From positions 62,001 through 126,000 of the forward strand of contig CAMOPX010000002.1 of the NCBI GenBank assembly GCA_946622415.1: a stretch of DNA of 64,000 nucleotides, written 5' to 3'. Under the pieces are notes generated by a model, which saw only the letters and a program-made list of their open reading frames with translations, made no database searches and was not told the origin of the DNA. Below are positions 17,343 to 25,478 of the stretch, one piece after another (position 1 is the first letter of the stretch; every line of letters begins with the position of its first letter). Both the position numbers and the translations under genes were made by a program. The DNA comes from an uncultured bacterium (lineage in GTDB: Bacteria > Cyanobacteriota > Vampirovibrionia > Gastranaerophilales > Gastranaerophilaceae).

Positions 17343-18500
17343 ATGCAATTTACCACAAAAACTGTTTCAAGAAAGTTTATAAATAAAGAAATATCATCAG
17401 TAGGCTTTGATGAAAGCTATATAAATTCTGCCACAAAAAAGCATCTTTTTTTATCAATAAAAATTTTTGATGTTACACCTTCTCAAGCAACAATAATTAA
17501 ACAAACAGCTTTATCCGTGGGTTGTGATTGTGCTGTTAACAGAGGAGTCATAGATTGTTCAATCAGTTTTTCAGATTGTATTTTATCAGGAACTTTTTCT
17601 CAAATAAAAAAAGTTGCAAAAAAATTGGAAAATCAGCCTTTTTCTTTATCTTCTTTAGCTGATGCTTTATATCTTCAACTTGAAAACCAAAGCAAAGATG
17701 CGCCTTCTGTAAAAATAATGGGTATATTAAATGTAACACCGAATTCTTTTTCTGATGGCGGCGAATTTGTCGAAATAGAAAAAGCAATGAATCACGCTGT
17801 TGATATGATTGAAGCAGGTGCAAAAGTTATTGATATCGGCGCTCAATCTACAAAACCAATGTCTGATTTGGTTTCTGTTGTGTATGAAATTGAAAAAGTT
17901 ACGCCACTTGTAACGGCATTAAAAACCGCTTATCCTAATATTGAAATAAGTGTCGATACGATGACTCTGGGTTGCGCTAAAGCAGCTATAGATGCGGGTG
18001 CTGATATTATTAACGATGTCAGTTTTTTATCGAATCCGGAATTTGCAAAAATTTGTGCCGAAAACAATAAAAAACTTGTTATAATGCATTCTCGCGGAAA
18101 TTCCAAAACAATGGATGATTTAACTTATTATGACAACCTTGTTGATGATATTTATAAAGAATTAAAAGAAAAAATTGATGTTGCAAAATCTGAAGGTTTA
18201 AATGATGAGAATATTATTTTAGATTTGGGCTTCGGCTTTGCAAAAACAATAAATCAAAATCTTGAATTATTAAGCAGAATAAATGAATTTTCGGGATTAG
18301 GATACCCTTTAATGGCAGGAGTATCGAGAAAACGCTTTATGCAAGATATTATAAATACAAAAGAACCCAAAGATGCCGATTTTATAACAGCGATTTCAAC
18401 GAGTTATTTGATTCAAAATCATGTTGAATATATAAGAGTGCATAATGTTGAATTATCAATGCAAGCTTTAAGATTCAACGAAAGATTGATGTACTGTTGA
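17343..18500 (+). CDS. folP: Dihydropteroate synthase
   Basis: Condenses p-aminobenzoate with dihydropterin pyrophosphate in folate synthesis. The TIM-barrel core begins near residue 125 with 'IMGILNVTPNSFSDGG' and includes 'VIDIGAQSTKPM', 'DIINDVSF', 'MHSRG' and 'GVSRKRF', all pterin/PABA-site signatures. A 120-aa N-terminal extension precedes it, as in some longer FolP proteins. The track's TTG start adds five residues. I chose the ATG at 17343, although neither start has a clear ribosome site. It is divergent from bL25. Confidence 0.93.
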   Translation: MQFTTKTVSRKFINKEISSVGFDESYINSATKKHLFLSIKIFDVTPSQATIIKQTALSVGCDCAVNRGVIDCSISFSDCILSGTFSQIKKVAKKLENQPFSLSSLADALYLQLENQSKDAPSVKIMGILNVTPNSFSDGGEFVEIEKAMNHAVDMIEAGAKVIDIGAQSTKPMSDLVSVVYEIEKVTPLVTALKTAYPNIEISVDTMTLGCAKAAIDAGADIINDVSFLSNPEFAKICAENNKKLVIMHSRGNSKTMDDLTYYDNLVDDIYKELKEKIDVAKSEGLNDENIILDLGFGFAKTINQNLELLSRINEFSGLGYPLMAGVSRKRFMQDIINTKEPKDADFITAISTSYLIQNHVEYIRVHNVELSMQALRFNERLMYC

Positions 18501-18501
18501 A

Positions 18502-18972
18502 TTAATCTTCTATAAATTCACTAAAGTTCTTTACGGGTTTTTTGGAAACTTTATTAAATATCTCAGAAAAGCTTTCTATCGGTTCAAATCTGTATCCGCA
18601 ATTTTCTTGTAAACAAGCGCCAAAAGTAAAAATTTCTTCACTTGGATAATTTCTGCAGATCGGTGGTCTTTTTTTGTGAACGGTACATAATTTTTTTTCT
18701 TTATCGAATTTAGAACATGAAAATATTAAACCAAAATCATCACTGCCAACTACATTTACATATTTGTAAAAGATATAGTCATCTTTATTTTTGATGTCAT
18801 TAAATTCTTCTTCGGTTTTTATAATCTTATTATTATGTCTGACATAAATATTTTGACAACATGCACCACACATCTTGCATTTGCCGAAACGGAAATATCG
18901 TTTATTTTTAATGCGTTTATAGTAAAATTTTTTTAATTTTTGATAAATATTTTTAATCTGATTTAAAAACAT
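18502..18972 (-). CDS. YkgJ-type cysteine cluster protein
   Basis: A 156-aa protein with a CxxCxxCC-type cluster ('CKMCGACCQNIYV', residues 33-45) and later cysteines in 'CTVHKKRPPICRNYP' and 'GACLQENCG'. This is the zinc- or iron-sulphur-binding YkgJ family, whose biochemical function is unknown. The N-terminus is basic. Its start overlaps the end of the preceding small gene by 20 bp, so they form a leftward pair. It converges on folP with one base between stops. Confidence 0.8.
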   Translation of the reverse strand: MFLNQIKNIYQKLKKFYYKRIKNKRYFRFGKCKMCGACCQNIYVRHNNKIIKTEEEFNDIKNKDDYIFYKYVNVVGSDDFGLIFSCSKFDKEKKLCTVHKKRPPICRNYPSEEIFTFGACLQENCGYRFEPIESFSEIFNKVSKKPVKNFSEFIED

Positions 18973-19294
18973 CGTTTAGAAAATCATTGTTGTTTATTAT
19001 TGAATTGTATATTTCAGCATCTTCAATACTAAACTTGCCTTTGAATATACTTTGCATAACAAGACTGTTTGCTTCATTTTCGTCTGTTTCTTTTAAAATA
19101 GCACTAAATTTCTTGACATCAAGTTCTCTTTGGTATTTTTCAAAGGCAGCAGGAGATATATCCGATTCATCAATAAGAAAATATTTGTAATCTTCCCGCG
19201 TGTATGGATTTGATACACTGTTTAATGATATTTTTTCTAAACCTTGTCCCTGATTAATTAAATCAAGACCATCATTATTAATTCTATCCAGCAT
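18953..19294 (-). CDS. Small acidic protein of unknown function
   Basis: A 113-aa soluble, acidic, largely helical protein. Phrases such as 'DESDISPAAFEKYQRELDVKKF' and 'FSIEDAEIYNSIINNNDFLN' suggest helical hairpins. No family is recognised. It overlaps the cysteine-cluster gene by 20 bp. Upstream is an AT-rich gap before the LOG-family gene. Confidence 0.5.
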   Translation of the reverse strand: MLDRINNDGLDLINQGQGLEKISLNSVSNPYTREDYKYFLIDESDISPAAFEKYQRELDVKKFSAILKETDENEANSLVMQSIFKGKFSIEDAEIYNSIINNNDFLNDVFKSD

Positions 19295-19349
19295 TGTTTC
19301 CCCAAAGCCTATATATTAGAATATTATGATTATTGAATAATATTTTCAA

Positions 19350-19961
19350 TTATACATTTGATTGATTTTTGATACAGATTTTTTTATCCAAATAATTATA
19401 CTCTTTAAAATCGTAATTATTAATGTAATTTATTGCATCATGGGGTGTTTTTGCGACGTAATATATATTTGTTGATTCGGATTGTGCAAATTTTTCACCT
19501 ATTAATCTATAGAAGAATGAAATTAATTCATCATAAAAATTTAATGTATTTAAAAAGACTATGGGTTTATTATTATATCCGAGTTGTTTTTGCGTTAGCA
19601 TTTCGCTGATTTCTTCCAATGTTCCGAATCCACCTGCCAATGCAATAACCGCATCGGATAATTCATCCATTTTTGCTTTTCTTTCACGCATTCCTTTTGT
19701 AATGATTAATTTATCACAATCACCGGGGTGAATCCCCAGATTATACAGTTTTTCAGGCATTACTCCAATAATCTTTGAACCTTCGGATTTTGCGGAATTT
19801 GTTACTTTTCCCATCAAACCTAAGTTTGAGCCTCCATATACAACGTTATAATTATTTTTTGCAATTAATTTTCCGAGTTCTATTGCATCTTTATGGTATT
19901 TTTCATCTATGTTGTTGCTTGCGCTTGCAAATATGCAGATATTGTTAATCTTTTTATTCAT
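19350..19961 (-). CDS. LOG family protein (Rossmann fold nucleotide hydrolase)
   Basis: A 203-aa TIGR00730-type protein. 'CIFASASNNID' near the start, 'YGGSNLGLMGKVTNSA', 'GVMPEKL' and the signature 'LAGGFGTLEEI' (a PGGxGTxxE variant, residues 108-118) define the LOG family. Members hydrolyse nucleotide monophosphates to free the base; plant homologues activate cytokinins. The physiological role in bacteria is not settled. It is the last chromosomal gene before the tRNA-fMet island. Confidence 0.88.
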   Translation of the reverse strand: MNKKINNICIFASASNNIDEKYHKDAIELGKLIAKNNYNVVYGGSNLGLMGKVTNSAKSEGSKIIGVMPEKLYNLGIHPGDCDKLIITKGMRERKAKMDELSDAVIALAGGFGTLEEISEMLTQKQLGYNNKPIVFLNTLNFYDELISFFYRLIGEKFAQSESTNIYYVAKTPHDAINYINNYDFKEYNYLDKKICIKNQSNV

Positions 19962-20142
19962 AGGTAAAAGTTTAACATGGAAAAGTTTAGAGGTAAAATC
20001 TTGATTTTATTTGAAGATTTAATGACTTGATTTTTTAAATTTATGGAGCATAATTATATTGTTATTTGGTCTGACAATGAATTGAAGACTAAGTTTAATA
20101 GAGTAGATAATTCCCGATTTGATTTTTTGAATCAAACAAAGT

Positions 20143-20172
20143 AAAATTTAATATAACGCGGGATAGAGCAGT
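20143..20172 (+). repeat. 30-bp direct repeat containing tRNA-fMet 5' end (copy 1)
   Basis: A 30-bp sequence including CGCGGGATAGAGCAGT, the first 16 nt of the initiator tRNA. It is repeated exactly at 20241-20270. The 68 bp between the copies hold two perfect short palindromes, CTCCCTCAGGGAG and TCGGGCGATTAGCCCGA. Confidence 0.7.
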
Positions 20173-20240
20173 CCCGTTTGGCTCCCTCAGGGAGACAAAA
20201 TAAAAAACGAGTCGGGCGATTAGCCCGAGAGCGATAAAGA

Positions 20241-20293
<53 letters not shown>

Positions 20294-20312
20294 GACTCAT
20301 TTTAGATTAACC

Positions 20313-20362
20313 TGTGTGATTGGTATAATAAGTGTTAATGGTATTTATAAAATACTTTATTT
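20313..20362 (+). repeat. 50-bp att-arm direct repeat, left copy
   Basis: 50 bp beginning TGTGTGATTGGTATAATAAG are identical to 26785-26834, the segment after the third att-like site. It is probably the element's own att arm (integrase-binding DNA). It also contains a TATAAT-like box. Confidence 0.7.
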
Positions 20363-20381
20363 TTTAATGAAAATTGTAGGG

Positions 20382-20411
20382 AAGACCTACAATAATTATA
20401 GGTCTTTTTGC
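20382..20411 (+). terminator. Hairpin with T tract next to integrase 3' end
   Basis: AAGACCTA and TAGGTCTT form an 8-bp stem with a 9-nt loop, followed by TTT on the + strand. It would stop transcripts entering from the truncated tRNA. On the minus strand the T tract is poor, so it is at best a weak terminator for the integrase. Confidence 0.5.
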
Positions 20412-20430
20412 CCCACAAATTTTTATAAAA

Positions 20431-21342
20431 TTATGCACCCTTTTCATCGGATTTTTTAGGAAACATCTCATAAGGTACATATTTTTCCATATTGTTAAAA
20501 TATCGCCTGAATATAAATACTGATTTTTTAACTTCTTCTTTTAATTTCGTTGGCATAACATGAGTATATGTATCTAAAGTAATACCAATACTGCTATGTC
20601 CTAACAATTGCGATACAGTTTTTGGCTCATATTGCCCGCTTTCAAATAAACGAGTTGCGTACGAATGTCGCAAATCGTGTATTCTAAAATGTTCAATACC
20701 AAGTTCTTTTAATCTTGAATTTAAGTGTTTCCTAAAAACAGTATCACAAATAAAATAACCGTCGTTTTTTGCGAATACAAGGTCTAAATCGTGCCTATAC
20801 TTTTCTTTGTATATGGCTTTATTTTCACATTGCTTTTGTTTTATTGTGTATAATAATGCAGATAATTCAGTAAATATTGGCAAAGTACGATTTGAATGTC
20901 GTGTTTTGGTAGATTTAATTATTTCTAATTTATATTTGCGTTTTATTGTTTTATCGGTATTGGGTACAGCTTGCACTTGTTGGTCAATTCTTATTTCCTT
21001 TTTGAATAAATCAACCTTACTCCATTGCAAACCAAGAGCTTCACCTAACCTTGCACCTGTACATAACAGGAATATAATTAACAAATCCATTGTAGAATTA
21101 CCTTTCATACAAGCATTAGCAAGTTTTATGGTATCTTCTTGTGTTAGAGCATTTGCAAACTTCTTTTCTCGTTTTGGTAAAGTAACTTTTTGGTTTGGAT
21201 TAAAAGTAATCAAATCGTTATTATAAGCACATTTGAACATTCTATTTGCGACTGTATAAATATTTTTAATCGTTTTTGGGCTTAATTTTTCACCTCTGAC
21301 ATTAGTTTTTTCACAACAGGCATTATAAAACCTTTGTAACAT
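20431..21342 (-). pseudogene. Tyrosine integrase, catalytic part (frameshifted gene)
   Basis: The C-terminal 303 aa of a phage-type tyrosine recombinase. The core-binding end and catalytic domain are complete: Arg in 'GARLGEALGLQW', 'HDLRHSYATRLF' (HxxR), and 'LLGHSSIGITLDTYTH' with the final His and the Tyr nucleophile. Sense codons in this frame extend upstream to about 21408 ('FLDHHIINDIGQYRLKN'), so the annotated ATG is internal. The missing N-terminus is the ORF at 21399-21698 in another frame. It sits beside the left att site, as integrases do. Catalytic residues are intact; the gene is broken. Confidence 0.8.
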
Positions 21343-21398
21343 TTGCCCTATTACATTTTTAAGCCGATATTGTCCAATGTCGTTTATGATATGGTGGT

Positions 21399-21698
21399 CT
21401 AAAAACTTCTATCATCGCTTTGTGTTGTAATTTTTACCTTGCCTACAACATAATTATCGTACCAATAATTAGCCCATTGCTCTATTGTCCAATTAGAATT
21501 AGCGTCTTTTGTATAAATTCCATTTTGTTCATTTCGCCAATTTGTAGCTTTTTCAATACATTCTTCTTTGGTTTTTGCCCAAAAATATTTATATTTTGTA
21601 TTTCCGCCTTTGTCAGTATAAGGTATGCGATAATCATATCCGTTACCATTTTTACTAAAACAACCTTCGCCATTTTTTCTTCGTTTAGCCATTTGCAT
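21399..21698 (-). pseudogene. Tyrosine integrase, N-terminal arm-binding part (frameshifted gene)
   Basis: The first ~95 aa of the same integrase. 'RKNGEGCFSKNGNGYDYRIPY' is the AP2-like arm-site-binding domain of Tn916-type integrases, and 'WTIEQWANYWYDNYVV' starts the core-binding domain. It runs off frame at an A5 tract (T5 on the coding strand, 21401-21405). One more T would restore '...DDRSFLDHHII...' with the catalytic part and correct spacing. It overlaps the serine recombinase start region by 14 bp. Confidence 0.75.
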
Positions 21699-22260
21699 TC
21701 TCCTCTCTTACGAATTTGTAGAATGCGTATTCGCTAATACCTAATGAACGAATTGCACCAATAGATGTTATTTCTCGATTTCGCCATTTTTTGTATATTT
21801 CACTAAAATTGTCAGGCTTTGGTACTTTTTTACGACCTTTGTATTTCCCTTTCATTTTAGCTATTGCAATTCCGTCTTTTTGGCGTTCTAAAAGGTTATC
21901 CCTTTCAAACTGATAAATTGCACCAAGAAAAGTGAGCATAGGTTTACCAATATGCGTTGAAGTATCAATATTTTCTTTGATACTGAATAAAGTTACACCT
22001 TTTTTCTCTAACAATGCAACAATACCAAGCAGGTCTTTTGTATTACGGGCAAGCCGTGAAAGGTCTTTTACATAAACAGTATCACCTTTTCTTACATAAT
22101 TAAGCATAGCCTTTAATTCAGTGCGGTCTTCTCTATTTTTACCGCTGACTTTTTCCTCAAAAGGCATATCAATATTGTATTTTTCTAATAATGCCTTTTG
22201 GCTGTCCGTATTTTGCTCGACTGTGCTAACTCTAATGTACGCAATTCTTTGTCCTGTCAT
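21685..22260 (-). CDS. Serine recombinase (resolvase/invertase type)
   Basis: A 191-aa small serine recombinase. The catalytic Ser is in 'AYIRVSTVEQNTDSQ' (residues 7-21). 'DLSRLARNTKDLL' and 'LGAIYQFERDNLLERQKDGI' are the catalytic arginine and dimer-helix segments. A short HTH_7-like DNA-binding tail ends it ('TSIGAIRSLGISEYAFYKFV'). It could resolve, invert or help mobilise the element. Its 3' end overlaps the integrase start by 14 bp, so the two recombinases form one translational unit, an uncommon arrangement. Confidence 0.9.
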   Translation of the reverse strand: MTGQRIAYIRVSTVEQNTDSQKALLEKYNIDMPFEEKVSGKNREDRTELKAMLNYVRKGDTVYVKDLSRLARNTKDLLGIVALLEKKGVTLFSIKENIDTSTHIGKPMLTFLGAIYQFERDNLLERQKDGIAIAKMKGKYKGRKKVPKPDNFSEIYKKWRNREITSIGAIRSLGISEYAFYKFVREENANG

Positions 22261-22272
22261 CGTTTCCCCCTT

Positions 22273-22593
22273 TTAATTTTTTTGTAGGATAACGATTGGA
22301 TAAAGTAAAGACTTTATCGCGGAATTGAGTGAAAATACAAAAACCAACTCTAAACAAAGGCTTTTCTTATGCCGTAAAATAGCGTGAATAGAGTATAGCC
22401 TATCACTTGACAAAACTTTATCAAGTTTGATTGCAGTATAGACATCTAAATTTTTCTTGCAGTAGTGATGTTCCTTTCTTTTCTTGTATTTTAACCTGTT
22501 TTTTGATTGTGTTAGGTGCGTCATTCTAATACAATCGTGTTTTTCATCAGTTTTTCCGCTGACATCGGACTTAAAATCATACAATTTTAGCAT
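22273..22593 (-). CDS. Possible small protein upstream of the recombinases
   Basis: A 106-aa ORF with an excellent ribosome site (AAGGAG, 6 nt before the ATG) and only 12 bp between its stop and the serine recombinase start. The N-terminal half is Lys/His-rich; the C-terminal half is hydrophobic and less protein-like. It matches nothing I know. It may be an accessory factor, a leader peptide extended by chance, or a decayed gene. Confidence 0.35.
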   Translation of the reverse strand: MLKLYDFKSDVSGKTDEKHDCIRMTHLTQSKNRLKYKKRKEHHYCKKNLDVYTAIKLDKVLSSDRLYSIHAILRHKKSLCLELVFVFSLNSAIKSLLYPIVILQKN

Positions 22594-23034
22594 GATATTC
22601 TCCTTATGTTTTGTGTAACTGATGTATGTTTGACGCTTAACCTCCTTAAAATTAAAATGTCCTACTGTTTGAGCCTAAATTATTTGTACCAATAGCGGAG
22701 GCTCACACTGGGGACGAGAAATAAAGGTGAATCGTCACTACCTATTTAATTTATATCTCTATAATATAAAATTTTTTGAATGTCGTCAATAAAAAGCCAA
22801 TATTATGGCTAAAATATGAAGTTATGTTAATAAATTTTATTTATTCTGCCGCAACCAGTCTTTTTCTCTCGGGATAAAATAATGGGTATCTACATGTTTG
22901 CAAGACTATAATAATAAATATTTCAATGTTTTCATGAATAAATTTTAATTTACATATTTCCTATATTGCTATATATAGAATAAATTGTATAAGATATATT
23001 CTCTTTTTTATTTTATCTTCCTCGTAGGTCAAGT
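22594..23034. other. 440-bp non-coding stretch inside the island
   Basis: AT-rich, with no supported ORF. On the minus strand a perfect AAGGAGG stands about 45 bp before the next gene, but no start codon follows at suitable spacing. An imperfect GAGCC/GGCTC inverted repeat lies near 22670-22705. It probably holds the recombinase promoter; no convincing hexamer pair was assigned. Confidence 0.4.
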
Positions 23035-23463
23035 TTATTTTTTAAACTCGCGTTTTTTCTTTAAATATGCAGTATATAAAATTTCTCTTATGCTATAAGG
23101 CACTTCGGTATTATAATTATTTAGTGCTTTTATATTGTTTTCTGTCTGAACAATATTATTAAATTTTTTATAATCATTAAAAGATAAATCGTCTTCCACT
23201 GACTTTATTCTATTTTCTATATACAGTATTGCAAGTTCTCTAATTTTTTTCATATTCTCCGATTCTTCTTTTTTAAGATGAATTGAAATATATGATTTAT
23301 TTTTATTAATTTTATAAATTATACGAAGCACAATTGCAGTAATTAAAATACTAAAAATAAATATCCATAATAAATCTTCAAAAAAATTAGGACCACCATC
23401 TGAAAATAGCATACCAATGATTACAACTATAATAATATTCCAAATAATGGCTAAAATGTGCAT
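23035..23463 (-). CDS. Small membrane protein with cytosolic tail
   Basis: A 142-aa protein. Two hydrophobic helices (residues about 3-20 and 30-52) form a hairpin, followed by a 90-aa charged, helical C-terminal region. A strong ribosome site (AAAGGAG) precedes the ATG. No family was recognised. It lies downstream of and co-directional with the HhH-GPD-like gene, 57 bp apart, so they may share a transcript. A small membrane partner is common in defence systems, but that role is only a guess. Confidence 0.55.
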   Translation of the reverse strand: MHILAIIWNIIIVVIIGMLFSDGGPNFFEDLLWIFIFSILITAIVLRIIYKINKNKSYISIHLKKEESENMKKIRELAILYIENRIKSVEDDLSFNDYKKFNNIVQTENNIKALNNYNTEVPYSIREILYTAYLKKKREFKK

Positions 23464-23520
23464 AATTACTCCTTTTTATATTAGTTATTACACAATGAGA
23501 AATTATTGCAAGTCTCTATT

Positions 23521-24789
23521 TTATTTCATTTCATAATGAGCTATCAAAAAGTTTATAATTTGATAGCTCAAATTTATTCCCCATTCTGGAGGTGATTTTA
23601 ATCCTTCATAATCTCGACTTTCAAATTTATCAATAACATCACTTGCAGGAATTAATAAGACATGAACTGAATTAACTACATATACAACAAAAACGAGATA
23701 GCTATAATCTATGTCGTTAAAATTTTTCTTTAGTATCCAAGCATAATTATTTTTAACTTTTGGATTAAACCTGTAAAACATAAATCTTGCAAGCATATTT
23801 TCATTATTATTTGTAATTCTAAATAACGAATATTCTCTTCCTGTACTGATATTTATAAACTTATAGCCATTATTAAGCAATTTTTCGGTAGCAATATGCT
23901 CACTATAATTCCTTATAGAAATTTTATCCATTTTATAAAAATTATTCTCTTTTGTATCTGTTTTTTGGTATTCAGTTGCTTTTTTTACAATAAAAACCTT
24001 TTTTACATCTTGTCTATTATTAATAGGTTTAGTATTATTTAAGCAATACTCGCTAATAACACATTTCTCACACTTTGGTTTTTTAGTGCATACTTCCCCA
24101 TATCCTTTTGCACAATAATTCCACAATAAGTAATCAATTTTTATTTGACTTATTCCGATTTCATTTGATAATTGCTTGCATTTTCCTATAACCGCATAAT
24201 CAGATTTAGATGAAACTAAATTTAACCTATCAGGTGCAAGTATCCTTTTTAAATGCACATCAGGTTTAACAATATCTATACCCATATTTCGCAAATATTC
24301 ACAAACAAGTGCCACACCTGAATATCTCAATTTATAGGTACTATTACTATCGGCAAGTAATTTGACAATGTTTATAGGTGAATGACAGGTTATAAATTTT
24401 TCAATACCACTAAAATCTTTTTCAATTTTTTCAAATGTTTCAATATTTGCCTTTAATGACCGCATTTGATTTTTTGTCGTATATGGATTATTGCATTTGA
24501 TTTCGGTTATTTCAGTTATTAAATCTTCTGCTGATTTTTGTTTTAATTTTTCTTTATTATATTGGCAAAAAATATTATCAATATTTGCTAAATTGCTTTT
24601 AATTTTCTTCCAAGATACCAATGCACTTAATTGAGCATAAATAAAACCCCTTAAATGTTCTTTAAAATTGAATATTTTACCATTTTTTCTATCTTCAAAA
24701 GCCGACAAAATAGATGTGTCAATATCTTCTACCTTATCTTTTAGGTATCTATCAAGAATATTGAACATTTTTTTGTAATACTTTGCCAT
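23521..24789 (-). CDS. HhH-GPD DNA glycosylase-like protein with extra C-terminal domain
   Basis: A 422-aa protein. Residues about 1-255 look like an endonuclease III-type HhH-GPD domain: 'HLRGFIYAQLSALVSWKKI' (the usual ILSxQ region), 'IVKPDVHLKRIL' with the conserved catalytic-type Asp, and the cysteine set C-x5-C-x2-C-x5-C ('CTKKPKCEKCVISEYC') near residue 232, close to the Nth iron-sulphur loop. Residues about 265-422 are a separate alpha-beta domain I cannot name, faintly like PD-(D/E)XK nuclease folds. As island cargo beside an XRE regulator, a role against modified phage DNA is plausible but unproven. Confidence 0.6.
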   Translation of the reverse strand: MAKYYKKMFNILDRYLKDKVEDIDTSILSAFEDRKNGKIFNFKEHLRGFIYAQLSALVSWKKIKSNLANIDNIFCQYNKEKLKQKSAEDLITEITEIKCNNPYTTKNQMRSLKANIETFEKIEKDFSGIEKFITCHSPINIVKLLADSNSTYKLRYSGVALVCEYLRNMGIDIVKPDVHLKRILAPDRLNLVSSKSDYAVIGKCKQLSNEIGISQIKIDYLLWNYCAKGYGEVCTKKPKCEKCVISEYCLNNTKPINNRQDVKKVFIVKKATEYQKTDTKENNFYKMDKISIRNYSEHIATEKLLNNGYKFINISTGREYSLFRITNNNENMLARFMFYRFNPKVKNNYAWILKKNFNDIDYSYLVFVVYVVNSVHVLLIPASDVIDKFESRDYEGLKSPPEWGINLSYQIINFLIAHYEMK

Positions 24790-24890
24790 TTAACAACACT
24801 TCCACTAACAATTCTAAAACTCAATTTACAATAGATGTACTCTACTGTCAATGTGTGTAACTCCCATTTTAAATATATTAAGGTGTAATA

Positions 24891-25208
24891 ATGAGTATTA
24901 AGAAAAAGTTAGGAAACAGAATTCGCGAAATTAGAACAAATCGTTCTTTGACACAGGAAGCATTAGCAGAAAAAGTTAATATGTCCGCAAAAAGTTTAAG
25001 CCAAATTGAACTTGGTAATAACTTTGTTTCAGCTGAAACATTGGAAGAAATTTGTTTAGCACTAAATATAACCCCAAAAGCATTATTTGATTTTGAATAT
25101 TCTGAAATTACAAAAGAAAATTCAATTAAAGAAATTGTCGATAAACTTGAAAATAATCCAAACTTATTAAAAATTATCTATAAAATTGTATCAGTTTTAG
25201 ATTACTAA
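24891..25208 (+). CDS. XRE-family transcriptional regulator of the island
   Basis: A 105-aa protein. The HTH_3 domain (residues about 8-65, 'LTQEALAEKVNMSAKSLSQIE') ends in 'ALNITPKALFDF', typical of the family. A helical tail of about 35 aa may dimerise. An AGGTG site lies upstream of the ATG. It is divergent from the HhH-GPD-like gene across 101 bp, a common layout for a repressor controlling a costly or toxic neighbour; that control is inferred. Confidence 0.85.
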   Translation: MSIKKKLGNRIREIRTNRSLTQEALAEKVNMSAKSLSQIELGNNFVSAETLEEICLALNITPKALFDFEYSEITKENSIKEIVDKLENNPNLLKIIYKIVSVLDY

Positions 25209-25238
25209 TTTTAAATAATTCGGGTAACTTTATATCTC

Positions 25239-25308
25239 GCCGCCCTAAAACATTTCATCATTCGCCCGAGAATGCTCTCATTCTTAAAATTTTTGGGCGG
25301 GGTTTTTT
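25239..25308 (+). terminator. Terminator-like long hairpin after XRE gene
   Basis: CCGCCC (25240) pairs with GGGCGG (25295), followed by a GGTTTTTT run. The 49-nt interior contains a smaller GAGAATG/CTCTCATTCT hairpin. It probably ends transcription of the XRE gene. Confidence 0.5.
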
Positions 25309-25478
25309 ACACCGAGAAAAATCTTACAACCAAAAACTTGTGTCCGTAACCACGAAACCGTAAATCACAACGAGAGGGGGCTATATGGGGTGGTTAATTA
25401 ATTTTATAATTTGTTGCATTTATTTATTTTTTAGTTAAAAATGGTAAAAGAATATAAATTAAAGTTATGGGGGATAAA

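Noticed and set aside
20043-20144. 33-codon ORF ahead of the left att site
   Set aside because: No ribosome site and no similarity; too short to support.
21399-21420. Classical programmed -1 frameshift signal in the integrase
   Set aside because: The T run before UAG could slip, but the site does not fit X XXY YYZ and no downstream pseudoknot was evident; kept only as an alternative to a deletion.
25240-25470. Possible replication origin or plasmid region in the island
   Set aside because: Only a terminator-like hairpin and AT-rich DNA; no Rep gene or iterons.
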